Shown here: piece after piece, positions 8,079-16,468 of the stretch
Layout: each line of letters opens with the position of its first letter
How positions within the stretch are numbered: position 1 is the stretch's first letter
Assembly: GCA_035546855.1 (NCBI GenBank)
Contig: DASZVY010000082.1
Location: 1 to 64,000 of the forward strand
Source: Nitrobacter sp035546855
GTDB lineage: Bacteria; Pseudomonadota; Alphaproteobacteria; Rhizobiales; Xanthobacteraceae
Reading direction: 5' to 3'
Length of the DNA stretch: 64,000 nucleotides
The notes under the pieces: generated by a model
The model's database searches: none
Told to the model about the DNA's origin: nothing
The model's input: the letters and a program-made list of their open reading frames with translations, nothing else
Made by a program: the position numbers and the translations under genes

Positions 8079-8966
8079 ATGGCGCTGTCGAGTATGACCG
8101 GCTTTGCGCGAAGCCATGGCACCTGCGGACCATATGCGTTCGAATGGGAATTGAAATCAGTCAACGCCAAGGGCTTCGACCTGCGGCTGCGGTTGCCGCC
8201 GGGATGGGATGATATCGAGGCACCGGCGCGCAAGCGCGCGGCGGACGTTCTGTCGCGCGGCACCGTCTACGCCAACCTGACGGTCAAGCGGACGAACGCC
8301 GCATCCGTGGTTCGCATCAACCAGGACGTGCTGGCCTCGGTGCTGAAGGTTGCCGCCGAGATTTCCGGCAAGGTTGACGCGGTGGCGCCGAGCGTCGACG
8401 GCCTGCTGGGGATCAAGGGCGTATTGGAGGTGACGGAGCCGGAAACCGACGAAGCCGAGGAGCAGGCAGCGAAGGCCGCCGCGGTCACCGCTTTCGAACA
8501 GGCGCTGCGCGATCTCGTCGATATGCGCAAGCGTGAGGGCGCGGCGCTTGGCCAGATCCTGTCGCAGCGGATGGACGAGATCGAGCGGCTGGCCGGCCGC
8601 GCGGAAGCTGCGCCCGGACGCAAGCCCGACGCGGTGAAGGCGAGGCTCGCAGACCAGATTGCGGCGCTGCTCGAGAGCTCGGATCGCTTCGATCCCGACC
8701 GCCTCAATCAGGAAGCGATCCTGATCGCGGCGAAAGCCGATATTCGCGAGGAACTCGATCGCATCGCTTCGCACATCGCGCAGGCGCGCGAACTGATCGG
8801 CAAGGGCGGCGCGATCGGGCGGCGACTCGATTTCCTCGCGCAGGAGTTCAACCGCGAGGTCAACACCTGTTGCTCGAAATCCAACGATCTCGAATTGACC
8901 AACATTGGTCTCGAGATGAAAAACGTGGTCGAACAGTTTCGCGAACAGGTTCAGAATCTGGAGTGA
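8079..8966 (+). CDS. yicC: YicC/YloC family endoribonuclease
   Basis: A 295-residue protein of the YicC family. It begins MALSSMTGFAR, the family signature (SMTGFAR), and ends with the DUF1732 region (HIAQARELI, GRRLDFLAQEFNREVNTCCSKS) conserved in YicC/YloC proteins, which act as endoribonucleases in RNA turnover. GGAG lies upstream of the ATG. It is followed four bases later by gmk, the usual yicC-gmk pairing, and the two are surely cotranscribed. Confidence 0.93.
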   Translation: MALSSMTGFARSHGTCGPYAFEWELKSVNAKGFDLRLRLPPGWDDIEAPARKRAADVLSRGTVYANLTVKRTNAASVVRINQDVLASVLKVAAEISGKVDAVAPSVDGLLGIKGVLEVTEPETDEAEEQAAKAAAVTAFEQALRDLVDMRKREGAALGQILSQRMDEIERLAGRAEAAPGRKPDAVKARLADQIAALLESSDRFDPDRLNQEAILIAAKADIREELDRIASHIAQARELIGKGGAIGRRLDFLAQEFNREVNTCCSKSNDLELTNIGLEMKNVVEQFREQVQNLE

Positions 8967-8969
8967 TCG

Positions 8970-9629
8970 ATGGGCGCGGAGAGTCATGGCTCGTTGGGCG
9001 TTGAGCGGCGCGGCCTGATGTTCGTGCTGTCGTCACCGTCCGGTGCCGGCAAGACGACGCTGTCGCGGCTCCTGATCGAGCGGACATCGGGATTGAGCCT
9101 GTCGGTATCCGCCACCACGCGGCCGAAAAGGCCCGGGGAGGTCGACGGCCGCGACTACATGTTCGTCGACAAGGCCACGTTCGAGGCCATGGTCAAGCGC
9201 GACGAACTGCTGGAGTGGGCGACCGTATTCGACAACCGCTATGGCACGCCGCGCGCGCCGGTGGAGGCGGCGCTGTCGTCGGGCCGCGATGTGCTGTTCG
9301 ACATCGATTGGCAGGGCACCCAGCAGTTGCGCGAAAAAGCGCGCGCCGACGTGGTGTCGGTCTTTATCCTGCCGCCGTCGGCCGGCGATCTGGAGAAGCG
9401 CCTGCACACGCGCGCGCAGGATTCGGACGAGGTGATCCGCGGGCGCATGGACCGCGCGACGCACGAGCTCAGCCACTGGGCCGAGTACGATTACATCGTC
9501 ATCAACCAGGACGTCGACGAAGCCTTCGCCGAAGTTCAGTCCATTCTGAAGGCGGAGCGGCTCAAGCGCGAACGCCGCACAGGATTGACGGCGTTCGTGC
9601 GCGCACTGCAGCGCCAGCTCGAAAAATAG
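8970..9629 (+). CDS. gmk: guanylate kinase
   Basis: A 219-residue enzyme phosphorylating GMP to GDP with ATP. The P-loop SPSGAGKTT lies at 22-30, the GMP-binding region includes SATTRPKRPGEVDGRDY, and ISSL/FID-type core residues occur in VLFDIDWQGTQQL. It starts four bases after the yicC stop. It ends six bases before the stop of a gene converging from the right. Confidence 0.96.
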   Translation: MGAESHGSLGVERRGLMFVLSSPSGAGKTTLSRLLIERTSGLSLSVSATTRPKRPGEVDGRDYMFVDKATFEAMVKRDELLEWATVFDNRYGTPRAPVEAALSSGRDVLFDIDWQGTQQLREKARADVVSVFILPPSAGDLEKRLHTRAQDSDEVIRGRMDRATHELSHWAEYDYIVINQDVDEAFAEVQSILKAERLKRERRTGLTAFVRALQRQLEK

Positions 9630-9635
9630 CCGGCG

Positions 9636-10580
9636 TTACGTCGCCGCCTCCCGAGAGGCCTTCGACAGGAGTTTCATAATGTCGCGAGACGCAGCTTCGA
9701 TCTCGCGGCGGGAGCGCGGCGGCGGATTGCCACGCGGCTGCGGCTCGGGCCGATGAGGTTCGGCATCAAGGTCGCGCGGCTGCCAGGGCGCCATCGGCGC
9801 TTCGTCGCTTTCGTCCCAGATTGATTCCTGCCGGGGAACGGTACGTCGAATCCTGCGCAGGCTTCCGAATTTGATGACGCCGAATCCCAGAAGACCCGCG
9901 AAGGCGAGCGCGCCCGCGAGCCCTCCGAGCAGCATCGGCATCGAGTAGGGCGGCGCCTGCAAAGCGGCTGCCGTCACGGCGGGGATGACTGGACCCGCTT
10001 CCGCGCGCTCGCCCGACAATTGCGAATCCGGCTTCGACGCTGCAGCCTGCGAAGGAGCCGGCGTCGGGGTTGCTTGTGCGACGCTGATCGATGGATCGGG
10101 CCAGCGTGTGTTGACGGCGGAAGTGGACGTGCCCGATGGCGGCGCTGAATTTTGTGTGGCATTGGGTGACTGTGCATCGGGCGGCGGGCTTGCTTCGGCG
10201 CCGTCGCCTGTATTGCCGGGGCTGGCCATTTCCGCACGGGCATTGGCGACTGTCGGCTGTAGCGAAGTGGCAGATGTCTGTGAGGCGGTGGCCGCAGGAG
10301 CTGCGGTGCGACTGTTTGACGGCGCTGCCGCCGCGACCTTCGGTTGTTTCGCAGCGGGAGCTTGCGCCGTCTTGCCGCGCGCGTCACCGAGATACCAGCA
10401 ATGGCGCTTCGTCCCGGCTTCGATGTGATAACGCCAGTGGCGGCCCGCGGGCGTCGCGCCCTGCGGCCCCGAGAGGCAGGTATCGTCTGCATACGCGCGT
10501 TGATGAGGCGCGATGGTGAAGAGGCTCGTGGCGAGCCAACCGGCGAGAACAAGCGACGGCAGCCGTTGCGGTCGTGACAT
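9636..10580 (-). CDS. secreted/inner-membrane protein of unknown function, Ala/Pro-rich
   Basis: A 314-residue protein with a Sec signal peptide (about 1-31, cleavage after QRAYA), then a short region with two cysteines (DTCLSGPQ and KRHCWYLGD), a long low-complexity Ala/Thr/Pro/Ser segment (about 70-205), one transmembrane span (about 213-235, MLLGGLAGALAFAGLLGFG), and a basic cytoplasmic or C-terminal tail with RRIRRTVPRQ. The ATG at 10580 has GGGGATC upstream. No function is recognised; the Cys-containing head followed by a long linker and a membrane anchor suggests an envelope-spanning factor. It is the last gene of the minus-strand run that begins with the caspase-like peptidase. Confidence 0.75.
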   Translation of the reverse strand: MSRPQRLPSLVLAGWLATSLFTIAPHQRAYADDTCLSGPQGATPAGRHWRYHIEAGTKRHCWYLGDARGKTAQAPAAKQPKVAAAAPSNSRTAAPAATASQTSATSLQPTVANARAEMASPGNTGDGAEASPPPDAQSPNATQNSAPPSGTSTSAVNTRWPDPSISVAQATPTPAPSQAAASKPDSQLSGERAEAGPVIPAVTAAALQAPPYSMPMLLGGLAGALAFAGLLGFGVIKFGSLRRIRRTVPRQESIWDESDEAPMAPWQPRDLDAEPHRPEPQPRGNPPPRSRREIEAASRDIMKLLSKASREAAT

Positions 10581-10762
10581 GGTGATCCCCGAATAGTGAC
10601 GCGATGAACTTCCGGGCCAATTTGTCAGGGGAAACTTGGGTCGCAATGCGCCGCAAATTCGGACGCGCGAAGGCTTAATTGGGGCTGCGGCGCGCGGCAG
10701 AATGCACGCGTCGCGCGCATCGCCCGTTCGTTATCGAATGGGCCTGGCGAGGGCTCGCGGGC

Positions 10763-11245
10763 TTATTGTTTTGTTGCCGTCCAGCGGCCGGTGCAGCCGT
10801 CCGATTGCCGGAACGTTCCGCTGCCGTGTCGTCCCGACAGGCGTCCCACAGTCGTGATGGTGATCCCATTGCTGCTGGAAAAGCCGTGGACGGACCCATT
10901 GGGGCTAACGGTTCCCCGCGCCGTCTGCCCGATGATCTTTCCGCTCGTGACGACAACCGCATTGCTGCTGCTGCCCTGACAGGTGACGCCGACGGCGTAA
11001 ACCATCCAGGCGCCGTCAAAATTTCCAGCCCCTCCGCCGCCGGCATTGCGACGGGCCGGACGGCGTGCGCGGTCATTTGACCGGTGCGTCGGCTCCGTTG
11101 TGCGCGGGGAGCTCGACCCCGAGATGGACTTTTCATCGTTGCCAATACTGCCGCCCGAACTGCCTTGCGCAAACGCGGCCGGAACGAAAACGATGGCCAG
11201 CGCCGCGAGAATGGACGCAATCCGGAATCGAACGATAACAGTCAT
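10763..11245 (-). CDS. secreted FDGAW-domain protein, paralogue 1
   Basis: A 160-residue secreted protein: signal peptide (about 1-26, cleavage after AAFA), a short conserved segment GSSGGSIGNDEKSISGS, an Arg-rich linker ending RARRPARRNAGGGG, and a C-terminal beta-rich domain starting NFDGAW and ending SDGCTGRWTATKQ, with two cysteines that could form a disulfide. GGGGG precedes the ATG at 11245. The next gene upstream encodes a clear paralogue of the same layout, and DNA identity is visible (both 3' ends share an identical run of about 20 bases), so this is a tandem duplication. Function unknown. Confidence 0.8.
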   Translation of the reverse strand: MTVIVRFRIASILAALAIVFVPAAFAQGSSGGSIGNDEKSISGSSSPRTTEPTHRSNDRARRPARRNAGGGGAGNFDGAWMVYAVGVTCQGSSSNAVVVTSGKIIGQTARGTVSPNGSVHGFSSSNGITITTVGRLSGRHGSGTFRQSDGCTGRWTATKQ

Positions 11246-11322
11246 GACAAACCCCCGGCTTTATCGACAGGACCGGCACGTAAGGAATCGATGCAGACGA
11301 GTTGCGCGATCGGCATCTGCGG

Positions 11323-11820
11323 TTACTGCTTCCTGGCAGTCCAGCGGCCGGTGCAGCCGTCGGATCGCTGGAATGTCCCGGAGCCACCGCGGCCGGAAAA
11401 GCGGCCCTGACTCGTCACGCCGATGCCGTTGTAGTTTCCGTGCCCACGAACTGCACCGCTCCCGCTGACAGTGCCGCCACCGTAGTTGCCGATCAGTTTT
11501 CCACTGGTCACGACGACGACTTCCCTGAACGTGTCGGAGCAGGTGATGCCGGCGCTCGAGATCGACCAGGCGCCGTCGAAATTCCCGCCTCCGCCACCGC
11601 TCCCGCTATGGCGGGAATGACGTGGCTCGGAACGACGCGGCTGCGGCGCGGGACGATCGGGTGAGAGGGAACGCTGCCGCGAACCCGACACGGCCTTGTC
11701 GTCGTTTCCGATGCTGCCGCCTGCGCTCCCCTGAGCAAGCGCGAGGCTGGGTAAGCAGAGAATGGCAAGGCAGGCCGAGAGCAGGGCAATTCCGGAAGGC
11801 GGCATGATGATGTTTTGCAT
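11323..11820 (-). CDS. secreted FDGAW-domain protein, paralogue 2
   Basis: A 165-residue paralogue of the neighbouring 160-residue protein. Signal peptide (about 1-29, ending SLALA), then GSAGGSIGNDDKAVSGS, an Arg-rich linker (RQRSLSPDRPAPQPRR and SEPRHSRH), a Gly-rich hinge, and the NFDGAW domain ending FQRSDGCTGRWTARKQ. It starts at ATG 11820, only 22 bases after the stop of the caspase-like gene, so the two are probably cotranscribed. A second in-frame ATG five codons on is possible. No enzymatic motif is visible; a binding or inhibitor role is as likely as any. Confidence 0.78.
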   Translation of the reverse strand: MQNIIMPPSGIALLSACLAILCLPSLALAQGSAGGSIGNDDKAVSGSRQRSLSPDRPAPQPRRSEPRHSRHSGSGGGGGNFDGAWSISSAGITCSDTFREVVVVTSGKLIGNYGGGTVSGSGAVRGHGNYNGIGVTSQGRFSGRGGSGTFQRSDGCTGRWTARKQ

Positions 11821-11842
11821 AATGATGTCTGTTCCAAATCGA

Positions 11843-13207
11843 TCATTGACGTTTGTGGTCGTCGCGGCCGGGATCGTTCGCGCACACGGCATCGATGATG
11901 CGGCAGGGTTTTCCGTTCTTGCCGCACTGGTTGAGGGCGGCATCTCGCGCCGTCTGAAGCGTGTCGCGCTGGACCAGCGACCAAGAGCGGCCTGAAAATG
12001 CGAAAGCTCCGCACTTCGCGCCGTAAAAGCTGAGTTCGACGGTGCATTTGGGTCCGCCGCATTTTGTCCGGGCATCCTCGACGGCGGCCCTCCGCGACAC
12101 CTGATCCCATGAAATTCCCCAGCGGTTGGCATCGGGATCGAAGATGATCGAGCCCCACGGCTTCAGGTCGTCCATCTTGCGCAGTCGCATCAGCACGCCT
12201 TGGGTGGGTTCGCCATTTGGCGTCATGCGGGTCTTTTGCTGGAATTGCATGATCGCGACCCGCATGCCGTTCTTGCTGTCGATCGGCCCGGGATCGAAAT
12301 TGTGCTCGTAGAGCCGGTCACTCAGTTCATGCAGCAGGGCCGGATCCCTGATCGGGATTCTGTCCGGGTTGGGACGCAGCGTATCGGTCAGTCGCGCCTC
12401 CTGCGTCGGTGCGGTGGTCGCATCGGCTGGCGGCACGAAATAGAACGTGCCATCGATGGGCGATGATGACACCCATGGCTGCTGCGCGCCATTGGTGGCC
12501 CGTTTCACGGCGAGGCCGACCTGATTGAAGGTTTGAAAGATGTCGAGGCCCGCCTCGCGAACGGTTGCTGCCAATGCCCTGGTGTAAGGGCTGTGACCAT
12601 CCAGACCGTCCTGCGCGACGCTGCCGGGCTGGGTGGCGTAAGAGATCAATGTACCCTCGGGCGCGCGCATCTGCGCGAGGCCGCCGCCAGCGGCCCGCAA
12701 GCCACGGCCGCCGAACGGATTGTTCCGGCATGCATCCAGGATCACCAGATTGAGTTTGGTGCCGGATCCCTGCATCTGCCGCAGCACGACGTTGACGTCG
12801 ACCATCTGGAAATCGACATCCGCTTCGCGGGTCGGATTGGCGCTGACGGGGACGAGATAGTTCGAGCCGCTGACCTGCACGCCATGACCGGCATAGTAAA
12901 AGAGCGCGACGTCCGCGCCCTGGATCCGGCGTCCGAACGTCTGGATCGCGATGTCGAGGGCAGGCTTGTCGAGGTCGAGTTCGGCCTTGCCGTCGATCAG
13001 CGTGAAGCCGAGGCTTTTGAGCGTCTCCGCCATCAGGGCGGCGTCATTCTTCGGATTGTCGAGTTGGGGGATGTTGCGGTAGGCGGAATTGCCGATGACC
13101 AGCGCAACGCGCTTTTCGGCCATGGCGGGTCGGACGGACAAAACCGTCAGCAGACCAAGCAATGCGAAAAAGACAAAACGACGAAAATCGATAAAGAGCC
13201 GACGCAT
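11843..13207 (-). CDS. secreted caspase-like (peptidase C14) protein with C-terminal DUF4189 domain
   Basis: A 454-residue exported protein. Signal peptide at 1-30 (ending RPAMA), then a caspase-like p20 domain from 31 to about 255 with the His-Cys dyad: H108 in YYAGHGVQ and C160 in LDACRNNPF. Residues 285-345 resemble a peptidoglycan-binding-like helical module, and 352-447 match a DUF4189 domain (GSIIFDPDANRWGISWD, SYxGAKCGAFAF-like segment) rich in cysteines. The start at 13207 follows an AGGA motif nine bases away; longer open frame upstream lacks protein character. Bacterial caspase homologues of this type (metacaspase-like) cleave after Arg/Lys. Its immediate downstream neighbours are two secreted proteins with Arg-rich linkers. 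Confidence 0.88.
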   Translation of the reverse strand: MRRLFIDFRRFVFFALLGLLTVLSVRPAMAEKRVALVIGNSAYRNIPQLDNPKNDAALMAETLKSLGFTLIDGKAELDLDKPALDIAIQTFGRRIQGADVALFYYAGHGVQVSGSNYLVPVSANPTREADVDFQMVDVNVVLRQMQGSGTKLNLVILDACRNNPFGGRGLRAAGGGLAQMRAPEGTLISYATQPGSVAQDGLDGHSPYTRALAATVREAGLDIFQTFNQVGLAVKRATNGAQQPWVSSSPIDGTFYFVPPADATTAPTQEARLTDTLRPNPDRIPIRDPALLHELSDRLYEHNFDPGPIDSKNGMRVAIMQFQQKTRMTPNGEPTQGVLMRLRKMDDLKPWGSIIFDPDANRWGISWDQVSRRAAVEDARTKCGGPKCTVELSFYGAKCGAFAFSGRSWSLVQRDTLQTARDAALNQCGKNGKPCRIIDAVCANDPGRDDHKRQ

Positions 13208-13366
13208 CCCCAATGCATCCTGCCTGAATATCGCCGTCAATTTATCAGCCAAAAGCGAGCCGGGGAAGCCGCCCGATGCGTGACAATGTCGCCCCTGGAG
13301 CGGGACGAGGAAAGTGTGGAGCGGTTTTCCGTCCGCATCCCGCCCTAAGATATTAGAATCGACCAC

Positions 13367-13405
13367 GTTCATGATTTTGGATCGATTCGATCCGAAATCA
13401 TCGTG
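13367..13405. repeat. near-perfect long palindrome upstream of the caspase-like gene
   Basis: ATGATTTTGGATCGA (13371-13385) and TCGATCCGAAATCAT (13387-13401) are reverse complements with one mismatch and a one-base centre; CACG and CGTG outside extend the symmetry. No T run follows on either strand, so it is a poor terminator candidate. It lies between the alcohol dehydrogenase stop and the caspase-like start. It may be an operator or a dispersed palindrome. Confidence 0.6.
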
Positions 13406-13446
13406 ATCCAGGATGCCGCACGGCAACGTCCGGGGGAGTGGGGCTG

Positions 13447-14505
13447 TCAGTTCTTGAACATGATGCGGCCGACCACCTTGCCCGCCCGCAACTGATCGAT
13501 CCATTTCTGCGCTTCGCTCATGGGTTCTTCGGTCATGGGCGTCGGCGCGATCTTGCCGGCGCGCGCCAGCGCCATCAGTTCGTGTGCTTCCGCGAGCGTG
13601 CCAACCATGAAACCCTCGATGGTCATCCGCTTGTAGATCCACTGCACCATCGGCAGGTTGAAGTTGCCGCCCATCAGGCCGGACACCACGATCTTGCCGC
13701 CGCGAGCGAGGGCCGAGACCGCGAAATTCATCGATTTCTCGTTGCCTGCGAAATCGACGATGTTGTCAAAGCCGCCATCATTCTCCTTGACGATGCGCTT
13801 CACGATATCGGCTTCCGACGGATCGTAGGCGATTGTCGCGCCGTTCTTCAGCGCCGTCTCTCGCGCCGCCGGATTGAGATCGGCAACAGCGATGTTCTGC
13901 TTGAACATGGCCTTGGCGAAGGCGAGTCCCATCATGCCGACGCCGCCGAGCCCGATCAGCAGCAGGTTGCGCTGTCGGGGACGGTCGACCAGGCGCTTGA
14001 GCGCGCCGTAGGCGGTGACGCCGGAGCACATCAGGGTCGCCGCCATGTTGATGGGCAAGGGATCGTAGTCGAGCAGATACTTCGCGTCCGGCACCAGGAC
14101 ATGGGTGGCGAAACCGCCGTCGATCGAGACGCCGAGGAAGCGGTTCTTGACGCAGAGGTTCTCATCGCCCGCGAGGCAGTCCCGGCATTGGCCGCAGCCG
14201 ATCCACGGAAACACGGCCTTCTTTTTCCCAATGAGGTCTTTCGGTGCATCGGGGCCGACGTCGTCGACGACGCCGGCGATCTCATGGCCGAGCGTGAACG
14301 GAAGCGTCATGCCCCGCGTCGTGTCGAGCCGCTTGCCGTTGCCGAGATCGGCATAGCCGTCCTGGATGTGAAGATCGGAGTGGCAGAGTCCACAGCGTTC
14401 GATCCGCACCAGGACTTCGCGTCCCTGCGGCTTCGGCGTCTCGACGACGGTTTCGCACAACGGCGCATCGAACTTGACCAGCGATTGGCGGCGCATCATC
14501 GGCAT
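13447..14505 (-). CDS. zinc-dependent alcohol dehydrogenase
   Basis: A 352-residue medium-chain dehydrogenase. Catalytic zinc ligands appear as C41 (CGLCHSD), H74 (GHEIAG) and a Cys near 174 (LMCSGVTAYGAL); structural zinc ligands are C104, C107, C110 and C118. The Rossmann motif is GLGGVGMMG. GAGGAGT precedes the ATG. It starts 14 bases downstream of rsmA on the same strand, so it is likely read as the tail of the lpt-surA-pdxA-rsmA operon, an odd partner for that pathway. It oxidises alcohols or reduces aldehydes with NAD(P); the substrate is not predictable. Confidence 0.9.
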   Translation of the reverse strand: MPMMRRQSLVKFDAPLCETVVETPKPQGREVLVRIERCGLCHSDLHIQDGYADLGNGKRLDTTRGMTLPFTLGHEIAGVVDDVGPDAPKDLIGKKKAVFPWIGCGQCRDCLAGDENLCVKNRFLGVSIDGGFATHVLVPDAKYLLDYDPLPINMAATLMCSGVTAYGALKRLVDRPRQRNLLLIGLGGVGMMGLAFAKAMFKQNIAVADLNPAARETALKNGATIAYDPSEADIVKRIVKENDGGFDNIVDFAGNEKSMNFAVSALARGGKIVVSGLMGGNFNLPMVQWIYKRMTIEGFMVGTLAEAHELMALARAGKIAPTPMTEEPMSEAQKWIDQLRAGKVVGRIMFKN

Positions 14506-14519
14506 GGGGGACTCCTCGG

Positions 14520-15383
14520 TTACATCTCGTTTTTCTGGCCGCGTATATCCGCCAATTTGCGCGCCATGGCAACAAAGCCCGACACCGGAATGGTTTCGGC
14601 GCGCCGTGTCGGGTCGACACCCGCCGCTGCCGTCAGAAGCGCAGGATCGGCAGGCAGTGATTTGAGGCTCTGCCGCAGCATCTTGCGGCGCTGCCCGAAG
14701 GCAGCCCCGGCGACCTGTTCGAGCAGTCTCCGATCGCAGGGATCGGGTGCCTCGCGCGGGACCAGCCGCACCACGGACGAGGTGACCTGCGGTTGCGGCA
14801 CAAAGGCCGCTGGCGAGATGTCGAACAGAATTTTCGTTTCTGCGCGCCAGTTCGACAGCACGCCGAGGCGTCCATAGGCTTCTTCGTTATCGCGGGCGAC
14901 GATGCGCTCGGCAACCTCGCGCTGAAACATCAGCACCATCATGTCGTACCACGGCGGCCAGGGCTCGATGCTGAGCCAATCGATCAACAGCGCGGTCGCG
15001 ATGTTGTAGGGCAGGTTGGCGACGATCTTTGCGCGGGCGGAGCCAAGTAACGGGCGCGGATCGAACCGGGTTGCGTCCGCGTTGACAATGCGCAGGCGGC
15101 CGGGATAGCGATCTGCGATTTCCTGGAGAGGCCCCAGGGCGCGTTCGTCACGCTCGATGGCGATCACCTCGCGCGCGCCCATGGCGAGGAGGGCGCGGGT
15201 CAACCCGCCCGGCCCGGGGCCCACCTCGATAACGGTGGCGCTCTCAAGGGGACCGGCGGCGCGTGCAATCCGCGCCGTCAAATTGAGATCGAGAAGAAAG
15301 TTCTGACCGAGCGATTTGCGGGCCGACAGAGCGTGACGCTTGATGACGTCGCGCAGCGGCGGCAGATCGTCGATGGCGCTCAT
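14520..15383 (-). CDS. rsmA: 16S rRNA (adenine(1518)-N6/adenine(1519)-N6)-dimethyltransferase
   Basis: A 287-residue SAM-dependent enzyme (KsgA) that dimethylates two adjacent adenines near the 3' end of 16S rRNA during small-subunit maturation. The N-terminal KSLGQNFL motif, the SAM loop VIEVGPGPGGLT (about 51-62) and the catalytic NLPYNIA motif (about 122) are all present. Its ATG overlaps the pdxA stop (ATGA), giving translational coupling. The pdxA-rsmA order is conserved widely in proteobacteria. Confidence 0.97.
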   Translation of the reverse strand: MSAIDDLPPLRDVIKRHALSARKSLGQNFLLDLNLTARIARAAGPLESATVIEVGPGPGGLTRALLAMGAREVIAIERDERALGPLQEIADRYPGRLRIVNADATRFDPRPLLGSARAKIVANLPYNIATALLIDWLSIEPWPPWYDMMVLMFQREVAERIVARDNEEAYGRLGVLSNWRAETKILFDISPAAFVPQPQVTSSVVRLVPREAPDPCDRRLLEQVAGAAFGQRRKMLRQSLKSLPADPALLTAAAGVDPTRRAETIPVSGFVAMARKLADIRGQKNEM

Positions 15384-16387
15384 GACGCCGCTGCCATCCG
15401 AGCGGCAAGCCGCAGCGCCGCGATCAGGCTCGACGGATTGGCCTTGCCGGTGCCGGCGATGTCGAACGCAGTCCCGTGGTCGGGCGAGGTGCGGATAAAC
15501 GGCAGGCCCAGCGTGACATTGACGGCTTCGTCGAAGGCGAGTGTCTTGGCCGGAATGAGCGCCTGATCGTGATACATGCAGATCGCGCAGTCGTAGGTCT
15601 TGCGTGCGCTTGCGTGAAACATGGTGTCGGCGGGCAACGGTCCCCTGACATCGAGACCTTCGTTGCGCAGCGTTGCAATTGCCGGCGCGACGATGCGCTG
15701 GTCCTCTGTCCCGAGCGAACCGTCCTCGCCCGCATGCGGATTGAGCCCGGAGACCGCGATACGCGGCTGCGGAATTCCGAAACGCGAGCGGAAGTCGGCG
15801 GCAACGATGCGCACGGTGTCCACGATCAATTCACTGGTCAGGCTTGCGATCGCGTCGCGCAGCGACAGATGAATCGTGACCGGCACGACGGCAAGCGCCG
15901 CGGACCACAGCAGCATGACCGGAAGTGGGGGCTTGCCGTCGGCTGCCGCGAGTTCGGCGAGGAATTCGGTATGACCGGGATGACTGAAGCCTGCGCGATA
16001 GAGCACGCTTTTTGCGATGGGATTGGTGACGATCGCGGCCGCGCGTCCGGCAATGACATCCGCGACGCCCTGGCGGATCGAGCCAATCGCCAGTGGAGCG
16101 CTGGTCGCATCGGGATAGCCGGGCTTGGCCGTGGCCGTCAGACCCATGGGGACAATCGGGAGCGCGGTTGCGAACAATCCGGTTGCGGTTTCGGGTTGCG
16201 CCTCTGCCGTTGCAACCTTGACGCCGAGCACGCACGCGCGCTCCGCGATGTGATCGGGGTCGCCGATGAGATAGAACGGTGGAACGGTTTCGCGGGTGCG
16301 TGCGAGCCATGCGGCGATCGCGATATCGGGGCCGATGCCGGCCGGTTCCCCGTAAGTCAGCGCAAGGGGACTCATGGAGGACGTCAT
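15380..16387 (-). CDS. pdxA: 4-hydroxythreonine-4-phosphate dehydrogenase
   Basis: A 335-residue enzyme of DXP-dependent vitamin B6 synthesis, oxidising 4-phosphohydroxy-threonine with NAD. Family motifs include TYGEPAGIGPD near the N-terminus, the metal-ligand region HPGHTEFLAEL, GLNPHAGEDG and MYHDQALIP, and the C-terminal TSPDHGTAFDIAGTG. The start at 16387 (MTSSMSPLAL) is preferred; MSPLALT four codons later is also possible. It overlaps rsmA by four bases and follows the surA homologue after 81 bases. Confidence 0.96.
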   Translation of the reverse strand: MTSSMSPLALTYGEPAGIGPDIAIAAWLARTRETVPPFYLIGDPDHIAERACVLGVKVATAEAQPETATGLFATALPIVPMGLTATAKPGYPDATSAPLAIGSIRQGVADVIAGRAAAIVTNPIAKSVLYRAGFSHPGHTEFLAELAAADGKPPLPVMLLWSAALAVVPVTIHLSLRDAIASLTSELIVDTVRIVAADFRSRFGIPQPRIAVSGLNPHAGEDGSLGTEDQRIVAPAIATLRNEGLDVRGPLPADTMFHASARKTYDCAICMYHDQALIPAKTLAFDEAVNVTLGLPFIRTSPDHGTAFDIAGTGKANPSSLIAALRLAARMAAAS

Positions 16388-16468
16388 GAGTGGATGTCCC
16401 GGCGTCTCCACCGAATGACCGTGCGAGAGGCGAGACTGTTATGGTCCCATCCGTCCACTTGAGAGGTC

